Shown: positions 8,976 to 18,066 of the stretch, piece after piece | Numbering within the stretch: the stretch's first letter is position 1 | Layout: each line of letters starts with the position of its first letter | Source of the DNA: Streptomyces griseorubiginosus | Lineage (GTDB): Bacteria > Actinomycetota > Actinomycetes > Streptomycetales > Streptomycetaceae | DNA: 45,325 nucleotides | Direction: 5' to 3' | Assembly: GCF_017614965.1 (NCBI RefSeq) | Contig: NZ_WVUG01000034.1 | Location: forward strand, 1-45,325 | Program-made: the position numbers and the translations under genes | Notes under the pieces: generated by a model | Database searches by the model: none | Told to the model about the DNA's origin: nothing | What the model saw: only the letters and a program-made list of their open reading frames with translations

Positions 8976-9647
8976 TCAGCCGTGCCCGCCCGCGCGCACC
9001 AGCCCCGTCTCGTAGGCGAGGACCACCACCTGCACGCGGTCCCTGAGGCCCAGCTTGGTCAGGATGCGTCCCACATGGGTCTTCACGGTCGCCTCGGACA
9101 GCACCAGGCGGGCCGCGATCTCGCCGTTGGACAGGCCCTGCGCGACCAGCACCATGACCTCGCGCTCGCGGTCGGTGAGCCGCTCCAGCTCCTTGTGCTG
9201 GGGCTCCTTCCCGGCGCTCGGCAGCATCGGCGCGAACCGGTCGAGCAGCCGGCGCGTGGTCGACGGCGCCACCACCGCGTCACCGCTGTGCACGGAGCGG
9301 ATGGCTGCGAGGAGTTCACCGGGCGGCACGTCCTTGAGCATGAAGCCGGACGCACCCGCCTTGAGCCCGGAGAAGGCGTACTCGTCGAGGTCGAACGTGG
9401 TCAGGATCAGCACCTTCGGCGGGTCCGGCTCCGAGCAGATGCGGCGGGTCGTCTCCACACCGTCCAGCTTCGGCATGCGGACATCCATCAGGACGACGTC
9501 CACGGCGGTCGAGCGCAGCACCTGCAGGGCCTCGACGCCGTCCCCCGCCTCCGCGACGACCTCCATGTCCGGCTGTGCGGCGAGCACCATCCGGAACCCG
9601 GTGCGCAGCAGCACCTGGTCGTCGACGAGCATCACGCGGATCGTCAT
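8976..9647 (-). CDS. NarL/LuxR-family response regulator
   Basis: This 223-aa regulator pairs with the kinase gene just upstream. The receiver domain (about 1-120) has the acidic pair in MLVDDQ, the phospho-acceptor Asp in VVLMDVRMPKLDGVE, the conserved Thr in LILTTFD and the Lys in GFMLKD. The output domain (about 150-215) is a LuxR helix-turn-helix with LTDREREVMVLVAQG, SNGEIAARLVLSEATVKTHVGRIL. The ATG at 9647 has GGAAGAGG 5-12 nt upstream. The targets are unknown. From memory this pair corresponds to the SCO3389/SCO3390 region of S. coelicolor. Confidence 0.93.
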   Translation of the reverse strand: MTIRVMLVDDQVLLRTGFRMVLAAQPDMEVVAEAGDGVEALQVLRSTAVDVVLMDVRMPKLDGVETTRRICSEPDPPKVLILTTFDLDEYAFSGLKAGASGFMLKDVPPGELLAAIRSVHSGDAVVAPSTTRRLLDRFAPMLPSAGKEPQHKELERLTDREREVMVLVAQGLSNGEIAARLVLSEATVKTHVGRILTKLGLRDRVQVVVLAYETGLVRAGGHG

Positions 9648-9711
9648 CGAAGCCTCTTCCGTGTCCGTCTTCAGGGGTGTTACAGGTGTCAACAGGGGGC
9701 GTGCGAAAACG

Positions 9712-10914
9712 TCAGTGCGCCGGTTTGAGCGGCAGCAGGGCACTGATGCGGAATCCTCCGCCCGGGCGCGGGCCCGCGTCCAGGGTTCCGCCCACCATGC
9801 CGACCCGCTCGCGCATCCCGATCAGGCCGTGGCCCTGTCCGTCGGCGCCGCCCTCCTCGTACAGCTCGTGCGGGGCGCCCTTGCCGTCGTCCTCGACGAG
9901 CAGACCGAGCCCGTCGTCGAAGTAGACCAGCCGCACGCTCGCGCCCGCGTTGGGACCGCCGTGCTTGCGGGTGTTGGTCAGCGCCTCCTGCACGATGCGG
10001 TACGCCGTCAGCTCCACCCCGCTGGGCAGCGGGCGCGGGGTGCCCTCGACCTTGAAGTCGACCGGCAGACCGGAGGTACGGCACTGCTCGATCAGCTCGT
10101 CGATCTGCTCGACGTCGGGCTGCGGGACGTACTCGCCGACCTCCTTGTGCTCGCCGGTGCGCAGCACGCCCAGCAGACGGCGCATCTCGGCGAGGGCCTG
10201 GCGGCCCGTGGAGGAGATGGTCTCCAGCGCCTTCTTCGCCTGGTCGGGGGCGGCGTCGAGGACGTAGGCGGCGCCGTCGGCCTGCACCACCATCACCGAC
10301 ACGTTGTGCGCGACCACGTCGTGCAGCTCGCGCGCGATCCGGGCGCGTTCGGCCGCGACCGCGACCTTGGCCTGCGCCTCGCGCTCCTTCTCCAGCCGGG
10401 CGGCACGCTCCTCCAGCTGCGCGAAGTACGCACGCCGCGTGCGGATCGAGTCGCCCAGCACCCAGGCCAGCGCGAACGGCACCGTCTGGAAGATCACCAG
10501 CGCCACATGGCCGAGGGCACTGGAGTGCTCGGCCGGCCAGCGGAACTCCGCGAAGGTCGCGGCCGACAGCCCCACCGCCAGGGCGAGCCGGGAGGCCCAG
10601 CGGGCGCCCATGACGGCCACGGTGTAGACGATCACCAGCATCGCGAAGTCGGCGACCGTCGTCGCCACGTCCAGCGCGAGCTGCGCCACGCCGAGGGCGA
10701 TCACCAGCAGCAGCATCTTCTCCGGCATGCGCCGACGCAGCGCGATCGCCAGGCACAGCAGCAGCGCGATCGGAACGATCAGGGCCGGTGACACGGTGCC
10801 CCGGGTGTCCTGATGGCCGGCTCCACTCGCCAGAGAGACGCCGAACAGGAAGACGGCCCAGAAGGAGTCGACCCCGGTCGGGTGTCTGCGGAGGAAGTCA
10901 TAGAGGCGCTGCAC
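9712..10914 (-). CDS. Two-component sensor histidine kinase (HisKA_3 type)
   Basis: This 400-aa membrane kinase probably phosphorylates the response regulator encoded 64 bp downstream. The N-terminal half has about five hydrophobic segments (within residues 15-160) with little extracellular loop, so the signal is likely sensed in the membrane. A coiled-coil linker rich in Arg/Glu follows. The dimerisation/phospho-acceptor helix is RARIARELHDVVAHNVSVMVV, and the ATPase domain has a TNTRKHG N-box and GLIGMRERV as the G-box. The start is GTG 10914, with TACGCT 7 nt upstream that could make the mRNA leaderless. Confidence 0.92.
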   Translation of the reverse strand: MQRLYDFLRRHPTGVDSFWAVFLFGVSLASGAGHQDTRGTVSPALIVPIALLLCLAIALRRRMPEKMLLLVIALGVAQLALDVATTVADFAMLVIVYTVAVMGARWASRLALAVGLSAATFAEFRWPAEHSSALGHVALVIFQTVPFALAWVLGDSIRTRRAYFAQLEERAARLEKEREAQAKVAVAAERARIARELHDVVAHNVSVMVVQADGAAYVLDAAPDQAKKALETISSTGRQALAEMRRLLGVLRTGEHKEVGEYVPQPDVEQIDELIEQCRTSGLPVDFKVEGTPRPLPSGVELTAYRIVQEALTNTRKHGGPNAGASVRLVYFDDGLGLLVEDDGKGAPHELYEEGGADGQGHGLIGMRERVGMVGGTLDAGPRPGGGFRISALLPLKPAH

Positions 10915-10921
10915 GTAACCC

Positions 10922-10927
10922 AGCGTA
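10922..10927 (-). promoter_or_regulatory. Candidate -10 box of the kinase-regulator operon (leaderless)
   Basis: TACGCT on the minus strand ends 7 nt before the GTG start of the kinase. The TANNNT form and distance would place transcription initiation at the start codon. TTGACC occurs upstream, but with a 21-nt spacer, longer than the usual 17-18. Confidence 0.4.
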
Positions 10928-11020
10928 GGGAAGCGGGATGCGTGCAGGGGTCAACCGGAGGGTCGATCCGCATCCGCCGCGTGTACTCCGCAAGGTGGAG
11001 GTCGCGTTCCTCTGTGCGCT

Positions 11021-11026
11021 TAGCCT
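11021..11026 (+). promoter_or_regulatory. Candidate -10 box of the MidA-like gene (leaderless)
   Basis: TAGCCT stands exactly 6 nt before the GTG at 11033, and no Shine-Dalgarno sequence lies between. This is the arrangement of leaderless actinobacterial mRNAs. No good -35 hexamer is seen. Confidence 0.4.
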
Positions 11027-11032
11027 GGCCCG

Positions 11033-12070
11033 GTGACGGAAGAGATGACGGACCAGTGGCGCGGCTGGCGGGCGGCGACGCGGGCGGTCCTGTACGGGCC
11101 CGGCGGCTTCTACCGCCGCCCCGAGGGCCCGGCCGGGCACTTCCGTACGTCCGTGCACGCGTCGCCGCTCTTCGCCGAGGCCGTGGCCGGGCTGCTGTGC
11201 CGCGTCGACGAGACCCTCGGCCGGCCCGACCGCCTCGACTTCGTCGACATGGCGGCCGGGCGCGGCGAGCTGGTCACCGGCGTCCTGGCCGCGCTGCCCG
11301 CTCACGTGCTCCCACGCGTGCGTGCCTGCGCCGTCGAGCTCGCCGAACGGCCCTCCGACCTGGACGAACAGGTCGAATGGCTCCCCGAGCCGCCTGAGGG
11401 CCTCACCGGGCTGCTCTTCGCCAACGAGTGGCTCGACAACGTTCCGCTGGACGTCGCCGAGGTGGACGAGGACGGCGTGCCGCGCACGGTTCTGGTGCGG
11501 CAGGACGGTACGGAACGTCTCGGCGACCCGGTCGGCGGCGACGAGGCGGACTGGCTCGCGCGGTGGTGGCCGCTGCCGCCCGAGGAAGGTCTGCGGGCCG
11601 AGATCGGCCTGCCGCGCGACGAGGCGTGGGCGGGCGCGGTCGCGGCGCTCGACCGGGGGCTCGCGGTCGCCGTGGACTACGCGCACACCCGGGAGACGCG
11701 CCCCCCGTTCGGCACTCTCACGGGCTTCCGCGCGGGACGGGAAACGGCGCCCGTACCCGACGGGAAGCGCGACATCACGGCGCACGTGGCGTTGGACGCG
11801 TGCGCGGCGCGCTCCGCGGCGCTCGCCGAGCGGCAGGGGCGCGTTCTGCGGCAGCGCGAGGCACTGCGCGCCTTGGGCATCACCGGCACACGACCCCCGC
11901 TCGCGCTTGCGTCCGCACAACCCGCCGCCTACGTCCGCGCCCTCGCGAGCGCCGGTGAAGCCGCGGAACTCACCGCGCCCGGCGGCCTCGGCGACTTCGG
12001 ATGGCTGCTCCAGCCGGTCGGAACGGCGAACCCGCTGGACATCACGGACGCGCCCGACGCGCGGGCGTGA
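11033..12070 (+). CDS. SAM-dependent methyltransferase of the MidA/NDUFAF7 family
   Basis: This 345-aa protein has a glycine-rich SAM-binding segment [16 protein letters not shown] (about residues 64-79). It also has [15 protein letters not shown], the family signature containing the ANE.LD element, and [12 protein letters not shown] late in the chain. In mitochondria the homologue methylates an arginine of complex I subunit NDUFS2 (the NuoD equivalent). A nuoD paralogue lies immediately downstream and convergent here, a suggestive pairing. Whether the bacterial protein modifies NuoD is unknown. GTG 11033 was chosen; ATG 11045 is an alternative. Confidence 0.8.
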   Translation: MTEEMTDQWRGWRAATRAVLYGPGGFYRRPEGPAGHFRTSVHASPLFAEAVAGLLCRVDETLGRPDRLDFVDMAAGRGELVTGVLAALPAHVLPRVRACAVELAERPSDLDEQVEWLPEPPEGLTGLLFANEWLDNVPLDVAEVDEDGVPRTVLVRQDGTERLGDPVGGDEADWLARWWPLPPEEGLRAEIGLPRDEAWAGAVAALDRGLAVAVDYAHTRETRPPFGTLTGFRAGRETAPVPDGKRDITAHVALDACAARSAALAERQGRVLRQREALRALGITGTRPPLALASAQPAAYVRALASAGEAAELTAPGGLGDFGWLLQPVGTANPLDITDAPDARA

Positions 12071-12097
12071 CCGACGCGCCGATGTCCCGGACCCGAC

Positions 12098-13249
12098 CTA
12101 CTTGTCGATGTCCCCGACCACGAAGAACAGCGACCCGAGGATCGCCACCATGTCCGCCACCAGCGTCCCCGGCAGCAGTTCCACGAGTGCCTGGATGTTG
12201 TTGTAGGACGCCGAGCGCAGCTTCAGCCGGTACGGCGTCTTCTCGCCCTTGCTGACGAGGTAGTAGCCGTTGATGCCGAGCGGGTTCTCGGTCCAGGCGT
12301 AGGTGTGGCCCTCGGGTGCCTTGAGGACCTTGGGGAGCCGCTGGTTGATCGGGCCGGGCGGCAGCTCGGCCAGGCGGTCGAGGCAGGCGTCGGCAAGGTC
12401 GAGGGCGTTGTGCGTCTGCTCCAGCAGCACCTCGAAGCGGGCGAGACAGTCGCCCTCCTGCCGGGTGACGACCTTCAGGACGTGCTGCAGCTCCCCGTAC
12501 GCGAGATAGGGCTCGTCGCGCCGCAGGTCGAAGTCGACGCCCGAGGCACGCGCGATCGGCCCGCTGACGCCGTACGCGTGCACGGTCCCGGGGGCCAGCG
12601 CGCCCACGTCCCGGGTGCGCCCCCGGAAGATCTCGTTGCCGAGGACCAGGTCGTCGAACCGGTCCATGCGCGAGCGCACCCCCGCGACGGCGGCACGCGC
12701 GCGTGCGGCCCAGCCGGCCGGAAGGTCCTCCTTGAGGCCGCCGACGCGGTTGAACATGTAGTGCATACGGCCGCCGGAGATCTCCTCCATGACGTTCTGG
12801 AGGACCTCCCGCTCCCGGAACGCGTAGAAGACCGGGGTGATGCCGCCGAGCTCCAGCGGATAGGAGCCGAGGAACATCAGGTGGTTGAGCACCCGGTTGA
12901 GCTCCGCGAGCAGCGTCCGCGTCCACACCGCGCGCGTGGGGACCTCCATGCCGAGCATGCGCTCGACGGCGAGGACGACTCCCAGCTCGTTCGAGAAGGC
13001 CGACAGCCAGTCGTGGCGGTTGGCGAGCATGATGATCTGGCGGTAGTCCCGCGCCTCGAAGAGCTTCTCCGCGCCGCGGTGCATGTACCCGATCACCGGC
13101 TCGGCGCGCACGATGCGCTCGCCGTCCAGCACCAGCTTCAGCCGCAGCACGCCGTGCGTGGACGGGTGCTGCGGTCCGATGTTGAGCACCATGTCGGTGC
13201 TCTCCGCGGCGCCGCCGATACCGACCATGGTCTCCGTCGTAGGAGTCAT
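12098..13249 (-). CDS. nuoD: Stand-alone NADH-quinone oxidoreductase subunit D paralogue
   Basis: This 383-aa protein is related to the NuoD/49-kDa subunit that lines the quinone site of complex I. It keeps [15 protein letters not shown] near the N-terminus with the conserved HPSTHG histidines, RGAEKL, the [13 protein letters not shown] segment, [19 protein letters not shown], and the C-terminal FFVVGDIDK ending. No other nuo gene is nearby, so it is a second copy outside the main nuo operon (called nuoD2 in some Streptomyces annotations, from memory). The start ATG lies about 30 bp from a divergent PH-domain gene, so the two promoters overlap. It could assemble into a partial or alternative complex; that is inference. 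Confidence 0.9.
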   Translation of the reverse strand: MTPTTETMVGIGGAAESTDMVLNIGPQHPSTHGVLRLKLVLDGERIVRAEPVIGYMHRGAEKLFEARDYRQIIMLANRHDWLSAFSNELGVVLAVERMLGMEVPTRAVWTRTLLAELNRVLNHLMFLGSYPLELGGITPVFYAFREREVLQNVMEEISGGRMHYMFNRVGGLKEDLPAGWAARARAAVAGVRSRMDRFDDLVLGNEIFRGRTRDVGALAPGTVHAYGVSGPIARASGVDFDLRRDEPYLAYGELQHVLKVVTRQEGDCLARFEVLLEQTHNALDLADACLDRLAELPPGPINQRLPKVLKAPEGHTYAWTENPLGINGYYLVSKGEKTPYRLKLRSASYNNIQALVELLPGTLVADMVAILGSLFFVVGDIDK

Positions 13250-13268
13250 GAACACAGTCTCTCCTACG

Positions 13269-13274
13269 TACGCT
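13269..13274 (+). promoter_or_regulatory. Candidate -10 box of the PH-domain operon (leaderless)
   Basis: TACGCT ends 6 nt before the ATG at 13281, with no ribosome-binding site between. The -35 region would fall inside the first codons of the divergent nuoD, consistent with the very short intergenic distance. Confidence 0.4.
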
Positions 13275-13280
13275 GGCGGT

Positions 13281-13793
13281 ATGGAGACGGGGAGCCCGCG
13301 GGGCGGGGGCACAAGGGCGGACGAGGCGGGGGAGCCGGAGTGGACCGGGCTGCCACCCGGGCTGCTGCGGATGCGGCGTCTGCTGCTGGTGGTGTGGCTG
13401 GGGCTGATCGCCCTGGCGGTCGGTCTGCTGCTCGGCCTGCTCGCCGGGCCCGCCTGGGCGGCCTTCGCGCTGCTGCCACTCGCGCTGATCGCCTGGGGCT
13501 GGGTGCTGCTGGGCCGCAACTGGCGGTCCTGGCGGTACGCCGAGCGCGCCGACGACCTGCTGATCAGCCGGGGCGTGCTGTGGCGCGAGGAGACCGTCGT
13601 GCCGTACGGGCGCATGCAGCTGGTGGAGGTGACCTCCGGGCCCGTCGAGCGGCATTTCGGGCTGGCCAGCGTGCAGTTGCACACCGCGGCCGCGGCGACC
13701 GACGCCACCATCCCGGGTCTCGACCCGGCCGAGGCGGAACGGCTGCGCGACCGGCTCACCGAGCTCGGCGAGGCCCGATCGGCGGGTCTGTGA
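13281..13793 (+). CDS. PH-domain membrane protein (YdbS/bPH_2-like)
   Basis: This 170-aa protein has an acidic/polar N-terminus and two transmembrane segments (about residues 31-55 and 58-76). A bacterial PH-like domain of the DUF304/bPH_2 type follows: [47 protein letters not shown]. In Bacillus the YdbS and YdbT homologues are encoded together, and the same two-gene arrangement occurs here. The stop overlaps the next GTG (GTGA). The function of the family is poorly known; a role at the membrane surface or in stress tolerance is inferred. Confidence 0.85.
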   Translation: METGSPRGGGTRADEAGEPEWTGLPPGLLRMRRLLLVVWLGLIALAVGLLLGLLAGPAWAAFALLPLALIAWGWVLLGRNWRSWRYAERADDLLISRGVLWREETVVPYGRMQLVEVTSGPVERHFGLASVQLHTAAAATDATIPGLDPAEAERLRDRLTELGEARSAGL

Positions 13794-15127
13794 CGGCGCC
13801 GGGCGTCGACGACGCCGTACGCGCGCGGGAACCCGTCACCGAGCGGCGGCTGCATCCCGTGACGCCCCTCAGGCGGGCGTGGGCGCCGGTGGCGGTGCTC
13901 ATCGGATGGGCCGTGCACGACCCGGACCAGGCGCAGCGCCAGCTGACCCGCCTGACCACCACGACCCTGCTGATCGCGCTCGCCGTCCTCGTCCCCGCGG
14001 CCGCCCTGTACGGCTTCCTCAGCTGGTGGTTCACGCACTTCGCGGTGACGGACAGCGAACTGCGCGTCCGTACCGGCCTGTTGTTTCGGCGCACCGCGCA
14101 CATCCGGCTCGAGCGGATCCAGGCCGTCGACGTCACCCAGCCGCTCCTCGCGCGCGTGGCGGGCGTCGCCAAGCTGAAACTCGACGTCATAGGCACGGCC
14201 AAGAAGGACGAACTCGCCTTCCTCGGGGAGCGCGAGGCGCGTGCGCTGCGCGCGGAACTGCTCGCGCGCGCCGCCGGATTCGCCCCCGAGACGGCGCACG
14301 AGGTCGGAGAGGCGCCGGCACGCGAGATCCTGCGCACGCCCCCGCTCCACCTCGCGCTCTCCCTCGTGCTGACGGGCGCCACCTGGGGCGCCCTCGGCGC
14401 CGCCCTCGTCGTACCGCCCCTGCTGTGGCTGGCCACCCACAGCGTGTGGACGGTCCTCGCCACCGCGCTCCCCCTGCTGGGCGCGGCCGGAGCGAGCAGT
14501 GTGGGCCGGTTCGTCAGCGAGTACGACTGGACGGTGGGCGAGTCTCCGGACGGGCTGCGCATCGACCACGGCCTGCTCGACCGCACGCACGAGACGGTGC
14601 CGCCCGGGCGCGTGCAGACCGTGCGGATCGTCGAACCGCTGCTGTGGCGGCGGCTGGGCTGGGTGCGGGTGGAGCTGGACGTGGCCGGGTCGTCCAACTC
14701 CGTTCTGGTGCCGGTCGCTCCGCGCGAGGTCGCCGAGTCCGTCGTCGCGCGCGTGCTGCCGGGGGTGACCGTGCCGGCGTCAGGCGCGCTGTCCCGCCCG
14801 CCCCGACGGGCCGGCCGGTGTCTGCCGCTGTGGTGGCGCGGATACGGACTCGCCGTCACCGGCGGGGTGTTCACCGCCCGGCACGGGCTGCTGCGCCGCC
14901 GCCTGGCGCTGGTTCCGCACGCGAAGGTGCAGAGCGTCCGGCTGGTCCAGGGGCCCTGGAAGCGGCTGTGGCGGCTCGCCGACGTCCACGTGGACACGGG
15001 AGCCGACAAGACCGTCACGGCCCGGCTGAGGGACGTCCGGGAAGCCGCGGAGCTGCTCCGCGCTCAGGCGGAGCGGTCACGCACGGGCCGCCGGGACGCG
15101 CCGCCGGACCGCTGGATGGCACCGTAG
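13790..15127 (+). CDS. Multi-PH-domain membrane protein (YdbT-like)
   Basis: This 445-aa protein is translationally coupled to the gene before it (GTGA overlap). Three bPH_2-type modules are visible: [32 protein letters not shown] (near residue 90), [20 protein letters not shown]...[16 protein letters not shown] (near 250), and [33 protein letters not shown] (near 365). Four or more hydrophobic segments separate them, near residues 45-75, 185-215 and 215-235. The repeated X-RIQAV/VQTV/VQSV-R/D-V-X-Q/P-P/L signature marks the family. The last 40 residues are charged and probably cytoplasmic. Function is unknown. Confidence 0.85.
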   Translation: MTAPGVDDAVRAREPVTERRLHPVTPLRRAWAPVAVLIGWAVHDPDQAQRQLTRLTTTTLLIALAVLVPAAALYGFLSWWFTHFAVTDSELRVRTGLLFRRTAHIRLERIQAVDVTQPLLARVAGVAKLKLDVIGTAKKDELAFLGEREARALRAELLARAAGFAPETAHEVGEAPAREILRTPPLHLALSLVLTGATWGALGAALVVPPLLWLATHSVWTVLATALPLLGAAGASSVGRFVSEYDWTVGESPDGLRIDHGLLDRTHETVPPGRVQTVRIVEPLLWRRLGWVRVELDVAGSSNSVLVPVAPREVAESVVARVLPGVTVPASGALSRPPRRAGRCLPLWWRGYGLAVTGGVFTARHGLLRRRLALVPHAKVQSVRLVQGPWKRLWRLADVHVDTGADKTVTARLRDVREAAELLRAQAERSRTGRRDAPPDRWMAP

Positions 15128-15177
15128 GCGGTCCGGACGGCGTCGGGGGACGGTGCGTCGTGGGACAGTGCCCGGCC

Positions 15178-16584
15178 TCAGGAGACCGCGCTGCGCAGGC
15201 CCTGCAGGTTGATCCGCTCCGTCTCGTCGTGCGCGGTCAGGTCGATCACCTGACCGACACCCCGCGCGCCCTCGTCGGCCGGCTTGAACTGCGCCTCGGC
15301 CTCGGCCTTGTGCACGGCGAGCGCCTCCTCACCGACCACGTCGGCCAGGTCCTCGTTCTGCACGGCGTCCAGGGCGGCGGGCGCCGACTCCTGCTTCGTA
15401 CCGAAGAAGTCGAACCCGCCCTCGACCGCCGGGCGCCGCGCGGGCGTCGCCGGTACGACGGCCACCGCGGTCGGCGCCACGAAGTGTCCGGAGGGCTGCT
15501 GTACGGGCTGGGCGGAGCGGGCGGGCTCCGCCGGCGTGGTGGCGGCCGCGTGCTCATGCCCGTCGACCGCCTCGGGCTGCCCCTGCGCCTCGTCCTCCTG
15601 GGCCGCGGCCTCGGTGCCGTCGGCGGGGCCGGCGCCGGTCTCGGCGGGCGCGGCAGGGGCGGAGGTCTCGGCCGCCGCGGTCCTCGCCTTCACGGGCTCG
15701 CCCTTCGGGGAACCGTCGCCCTTCGACGGGCCATCGCCCTTGGGGGACCCGCCGCCCTTCGGGGAGCCGTCGTCCTCGGGGGCGGCTTCGTCCTGCGTGT
15801 CGGCCGCGTCCCGCGCCACAACCTCGTCCTGCGCGGCGACTGCGGCATCCGCATCCGCATCGGCGTCGGCCTCGACGTCAGTGTCGGTGTCGGTGTCGTC
15901 CGCCGGCTCGGCTTCGGCGTCGGCGGCAACGTCGTCCTGCTCGGGAGCGTCACCGTCGTCGAACTTCTTCAGCGCCTCCTTGGCCCGCAGGAACAGCTGG
16001 GAGCCCTCGGGCGAGAAGACGCCGGCGGTCGGCGCCTTCTCGTCCGTGCCGTCCTCGCCCTGAGCCGAGGCAGCCACAACCTCGGTCTCCTGAGCCGCCA
16101 TGGACGGCAACGCGTGCGTGTCGGGAGCCGCGGCCTCTATCTCGAGCAGACGGCGGCCCTCCAGGGCGCTCGCCCGCTCGGTCTCCGCGGTCGCGTACCG
16201 CCGCAGCAGCGCCGCGTGCTCGTTGCGCAGGCCCGCCAGCTCGGCGCGCTTGGCCCGCAGCCGCTGCTCCAGCTTGGCGCGCAGCTCGCGCGACTCCTCG
16301 AGGTCCGTCTCCAGCTCGGCGACCCGCTCCTCGTGCCGCCACTCGTCGCTCGCACGCGCGCGCGTGAGGTCGGCGACCTGCTTGCCGGCCTGTGCGTCCC
16401 AGCGGCGCATGACGGCCGCCCCTATCACGGCCGTGGCCGCGGCGAACGCGGCTATGACGCGGAGCACGGCGGGCTCCGAGAACACCCAGGGACCGAAGGC
16501 GCAGACAAGGGAGACGCCTGCGATCGCCGACGGAGGCAGCAGCCTGTGCAAAGGCGGGGAATGGCGGTGACGTCCACGTGGCAT
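15178..16584 (-). CDS. Membrane-anchored coiled-coil protein with low-complexity acidic region
   Basis: I do not recognise a functional family for this 468-aa protein. It begins with a basic MPRGRHRHSP segment, followed by two hydrophobic segments (about residues 20-40 and 42-60). A long Ala/Glu/Arg coiled coil runs from about 70 to 160. It continues with an acidic stretch (DTDTDTDVEADADADADA, about 250), four SPKG-like tandem repeats (about 280-305), an Ala/Pro-rich linker, and a more ordered C-terminus with GFDFFGTKQ and ERINLQGL. It could be a divisome or envelope scaffold, but that is a guess. TAAGTT lies 7 nt before the ATG, again suggesting a leaderless mRNA. Confidence 0.75.
   Translation of the reverse strand: MPRGRHRHSPPLHRLLPPSAIAGVSLVCAFGPWVFSEPAVLRVIAAFAAATAVIGAAVMRRWDAQAGKQVADLTRARASDEWRHEERVAELETDLEESRELRAKLEQRLRAKRAELAGLRNEHAALLRRYATAETERASALEGRRLLEIEAAAPDTHALPSMAAQETEVVAASAQGEDGTDEKAPTAGVFSPEGSQLFLRAKEALKKFDDGDAPEQDDVAADAEAEPADDTDTDTDVEADADADADAAVAAQDEVVARDAADTQDEAAPEDDGSPKGGGSPKGDGPSKGDGSPKGEPVKARTAAAETSAPAAPAETGAGPADGTEAAAQEDEAQGQPEAVDGHEHAAATTPAEPARSAQPVQQPSGHFVAPTAVAVVPATPARRPAVEGGFDFFGTKQESAPAALDAVQNEDLADVVGEEALAVHKAEAEAQFKPADEGARGVGQVIDLTAHDETERINLQGLRSAVS
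15695..15770 (-). repeat. Tandem GSPKG-coding repeat
   Basis: Within the coiled-coil membrane protein gene, imperfect 18-24-bp units encode four successive SPKG/PSKG motifs separated by Gly/Asp. The DNA units differ at synonymous and a few non-synonymous positions, so the expansion is not very recent. Copy number is likely to vary between strains. Confidence 0.6.
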
Positions 16585-16718
16585 GGCCAGAAACTTACCG
16601 CGCGTAGGCGAGCGTTGGCGCCCCGCCCCGTAAAAACACAGCCATAACGAAACGTTCACAGCGCATCAGGAATTGCGGCCCGTCGAATTCGCAAGATCAT
16701 TTCCTGTCGGAACCCTGG
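16585..16718 (-). promoter_or_regulatory. Intergenic region with upstream sequences of the coiled-coil protein gene
   Basis: These 134 bp are clearly richer in A/T than the flanks. On the minus strand TAAGTT (16597-16592) is 7 nt from the ATG at 16584 and is a candidate -10 box. A 5-bp dyad (TTGCG...CGCAA) is near 16673-16694 but is too short to weigh. No strong terminator for the upstream esterase gene is visible. Confidence 0.35.
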
Positions 16719-17846
16719 TCACCGGTCGCTCAGCCGCCCGCTGATCCACTGCAGCGTCGCCGGAATCTCCCGCCGCCAGGTGTTGAAGTTGTGCCCCCCG
16801 CTGTCGAGGATGATCGAGGAGATCCGAGTCAGCTTCGTGGCCTGAACTCGCTCTATGAACTTCAGCGTCGACTTGTAGTTGGATTCCCCTGCCCGGCTGC
16901 TGGTGACGAGCAGTGAGGTGTCGGGGGCGGGCAGGTGCCTCAGGCACCACCACAGGTCGGCACGGTTGCGCAGCCCTTTGTCGCCCTGGAAGAGATCGCC
17001 CGTGGTCGGGTCGACCGGCGCCTTGTAGTACGGCGACAGGCCCGCGCCCGCCGCATAGGAGCCGGGGTGGTGCATGGCGAGTTTCAGTGCGCAGTAGCCG
17101 CCCGTGGAGTCGCCGATGATGCCCCAGCTCCCGGGCTTCCTGCCCACCCTGTAGTGCGCGAGCACGGCGTCCGGCAGGTCCTTGGCGAAGAACGTCTCCG
17201 TCTGCGGGCCGCCCGGGATGTCCACGCACTCGGTGTCCCGCGGCGGTGCGACGGTGGGCCGCAGCATCACCAGGACCATCGGCTGCATACGGCCGTCCTT
17301 GGCGAGCTCCTGCGCCGTGCGCGGGTAGTGCAGCTTGTCCACGAGCGCCTGCGCGGTGCCCGGATATCCGGTCAGGACGACGGCCGCGGGGAACGTACGC
17401 GCGCGATAACGGGGCTGGAAGTACTCCGGCGGCAGATAGACGTACGCGGGGGTGGCGATGTGCGTCCTGCGGCCCACGATGTCGACCTTCTGGATCTGTC
17501 CGCCGGTCTGCGGCCGGGCGCCGCCCGCGCCACGCACGCGTGCCGTGTCGAGCACCTCCAGCGGGCCGCCGGTGCCGCCGGGCGCGGTGTGGTTGACGAC
17601 CACGCCCTGTTCCTTCTCCTGCCCGAACAGGTCCGCCCAGCTCGCGTAGAACCCGAAGGCCTGGTTGGCGGCGAGGCCCACCGACGCGAAGAGGGCCAGC
17701 TGGGTACCGAACAGCAGACCCACGCGGCCGCTGACGGCCCGCCAGTTCCGCCGCGCCAGCCGGGGCCACAGCCACACCGTGCCGACGAACAGCAGCACGG
17801 CGAACACGACCGCGAGCGCCAGCACCTTGTTGCTCGTAAGACCCAT
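16719..17846 (-). CDS. Membrane-anchored alpha/beta-hydrolase (esterase D/mycolyltransferase-like)
   Basis: This 375-aa protein has two N-terminal transmembrane segments (about residues 8-25 and 42-62) and an exported esterase domain. The nucleophile elbow is GDSTGGYCAL (Ser near 245). Aspartate and histidine are expected from the late DSGGHNFNTWR segment. The PAYVYLPPEYFQ start of the domain and the TGYPG oxyanion region are typical of the antigen 85/esterase D family. It lies divergent from the MprF-like gene. In S. coelicolor both belong to a cell-envelope neighbourhood, from memory. Its substrate is unknown. GGAAG precedes the ATG at 17846. Confidence 0.83.
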   Translation of the reverse strand: MGLTSNKVLALAVVFAVLLFVGTVWLWPRLARRNWRAVSGRVGLLFGTQLALFASVGLAANQAFGFYASWADLFGQEKEQGVVVNHTAPGGTGGPLEVLDTARVRGAGGARPQTGGQIQKVDIVGRRTHIATPAYVYLPPEYFQPRYRARTFPAAVVLTGYPGTAQALVDKLHYPRTAQELAKDGRMQPMVLVMLRPTVAPPRDTECVDIPGGPQTETFFAKDLPDAVLAHYRVGRKPGSWGIIGDSTGGYCALKLAMHHPGSYAAGAGLSPYYKAPVDPTTGDLFQGDKGLRNRADLWWCLRHLPAPDTSLLVTSSRAGESNYKSTLKFIERVQATKLTRISSIILDSGGHNFNTWRREIPATLQWISGRLSDR

Positions 17847-17947
17847 GACCTATCTTCCTGCCTGCGGGTTTTCCCCGGAGCACCACCCCTTCGCGAGGGC
17901 TTGTCCGGGACTTTCCCCGTCCTTTGGACCGGCTTTGAGGGGAGGAA

Positions 17948-17973
17948 GGAACCTCTCCCCCCGAGACACCGTC
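17948..17973 (+). promoter_or_regulatory. ECF (SigE-type) promoter upstream of the MprF-like gene
   Basis: GGAAC (17948-17952) and GTC (17971-17973) are separated by 18 bp, and the extended -10 reads CGTCCTA. This matches the GGAAC-N18/19-GTC type described for Streptomyces SigE, the cell-envelope stress sigma factor. From memory the S. coelicolor orthologue (SCO3397) is a SigE target. The start site is expected near 17980, leaving a leader of about 65 nt before ATG 18047. Confidence 0.7.
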
Positions 17974-17985
17974 CTAGAGGGCGCA

Positions 17986-18066
17986 ATGTCGCCGGATGCC
18001 CAGAACGGCACCGGGTCCAAGGTCTCTCGCAGAACTACGGGATGCGATGTCTGTCAGGACAGATGA
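17986..18066 (+). other. Candidate 26-codon upstream ORF in the MprF leader
   Basis: ATG 17986, preceded by AGAGG with a 5-nt spacer, opens a 26-codon frame ending at TGA 18064-18066. It contains a CDVC motif near its end. It begins just downstream of the predicted SigE-type start site and overlaps the 5' end of the MprF-like frame. Its stop lies 4 nt before another in-frame ATG (18071) of that gene, an arrangement suited to translational coupling. Whether it is translated is not known. Confidence 0.35.

Noticed and set aside
12305..15127. A 940-aa plus-strand protein through the nuoD region
   Set aside because: The first half is antisense to nuoD and lacks protein-like composition. The real PH-domain gene starts at 13790 with a GTGA overlap.
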